Origin: Limosilactobacillus secaliphilus
GTDB taxonomy: Bacteria; Bacillota; Bacilli; Lactobacillales; Lactobacillaceae
Length of the DNA: 64,000 nucleotides
Reading direction: 5' to 3'
Assembly (NCBI RefSeq): GCF_001437055.1
Contig: NZ_JQBW01000009.1
Span: forward strand, 125,209-189,208
Shown: piece by piece, positions 63,949-64,000 of the stretch
How positions within the stretch are numbered: position 1 is the first letter of the stretch
Layout: every line of letters starts with the position of its first letter
The notes under the pieces: model-generated
Told to the model about the DNA's origin: nothing
The model's input: only the letters and a program-made list of their open reading frames with translations
Database searches by the model: none
Program-made: the position numbers and the translations under genes

Positions 63949-64000
63949 ATGATTGTGCCTTATCAGAAAAACTATCAGAAAATCGTCATGGGCTTATTGT
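63949..64000 (+). CDS. ribT: Start of a RibT-like GNAT protein (partial)
   Basis: Seventeen codons (MIVPYQKNYQKIVMGLL) behind a strong AAAGGAGG before the window ends. The sequence and its place after xerD match the RibT-type acetyltransferase family that usually precedes scpA-scpB. Too little is visible to be certain. Confidence 0.5.
   Translation, partial: MIVPYQKNYQKIVMGLL

Overview
The window looks like chromosome of a heterofermentative lactic acid bacterium, most likely a Limosilactobacillus (L. fermentum/L. reuteri group); the species is not settled. The clues are gene order and content typical of Lactobacillaceae (hisS-aspS, rpsU-yqeY-phoH-ybeY-dgkA-era-recO-glyQS-dnaG-rpoD, dnaE-pyk-cvfB-xerD), two L-2-hydroxyacid dehydrogenases, a nucleoside deoxyribosyltransferase, T-box and lysine-riboswitch leaders, and a dnaE-pyk junction without the pfkA gene that homofermentative relatives carry there. 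No rRNA, tRNA, IS element or CRISPR array was seen.

Layout. 1-3500 is an accessory and decayed segment: remnants of a repeat/LysM cell-wall protein, a two-gene unit (unknown protein plus HTH/Zn-peptidase), and a small divergent locus that resembles a type I toxin-antitoxin. 3.5-12.2 kb holds T-box-controlled asnS, an L-2-hydroxyisocaproate dehydrogenase-like gene, ntd, a nitrilase/phosphatase pair, a secreted matrixin-like protease, an orphan gene with a cre box, and ldh. 12.3-17.6 kb is prmA-rsmE-membrane protein-rel-dtd. 17.6-21.9 kb is a five-gene operon (MtaA/UroD-fold protein plus polar amino-acid ABC transporter) behind a leader that looks like a classical attenuator with a Cys-Cys-Ala-Cys leader peptide. 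22-23.7 kb has a fructosamine-kinase-like gene and a membrane-anchored amidase on the minus strand.

23.7-38.3 kb is the conserved housekeeping backbone: T-box-hisS-aspS, rpsU, yqeY, phoH-ybeY-dgkA-era-recO, T-box-glyQS, dnaG-rpoD. 38.3-47.9 kb appears inserted between rpoD and trmK: a catabolite-regulated GPH-family sugar transporter, dapF, and a lysine-riboswitch-controlled lysA-dapH-deacetylase-dapA-dapB-aminotransferase operon. Together with dapF these supply the acetylated DAP/lysine pathway from aspartate semialdehyde onward. trmK-nif3-pepT follows.

50.8-55.3 kb is a low-GC accessory island of four adjacent proteins with the same N-terminal zinc ribbon (CX2CX10CX2C) and membrane segments, one fused to a PrsW-like intramembrane protease, ending with two paralogous lipoprotein genes, the second broken by a TAG codon. 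The right end is an MFS exporter, a small membrane protein, dnaE, pyk, cvfB, xerD and the start of a ribT-like gene.

The most interesting observations are the Cys-leader attenuator at 17.6-17.8 kb, the zinc-ribbon/PrsW cluster, the divergent toxin/sRNA locus at 2.8-3.1 kb, and two genes that seem to start at ATT or ATC.
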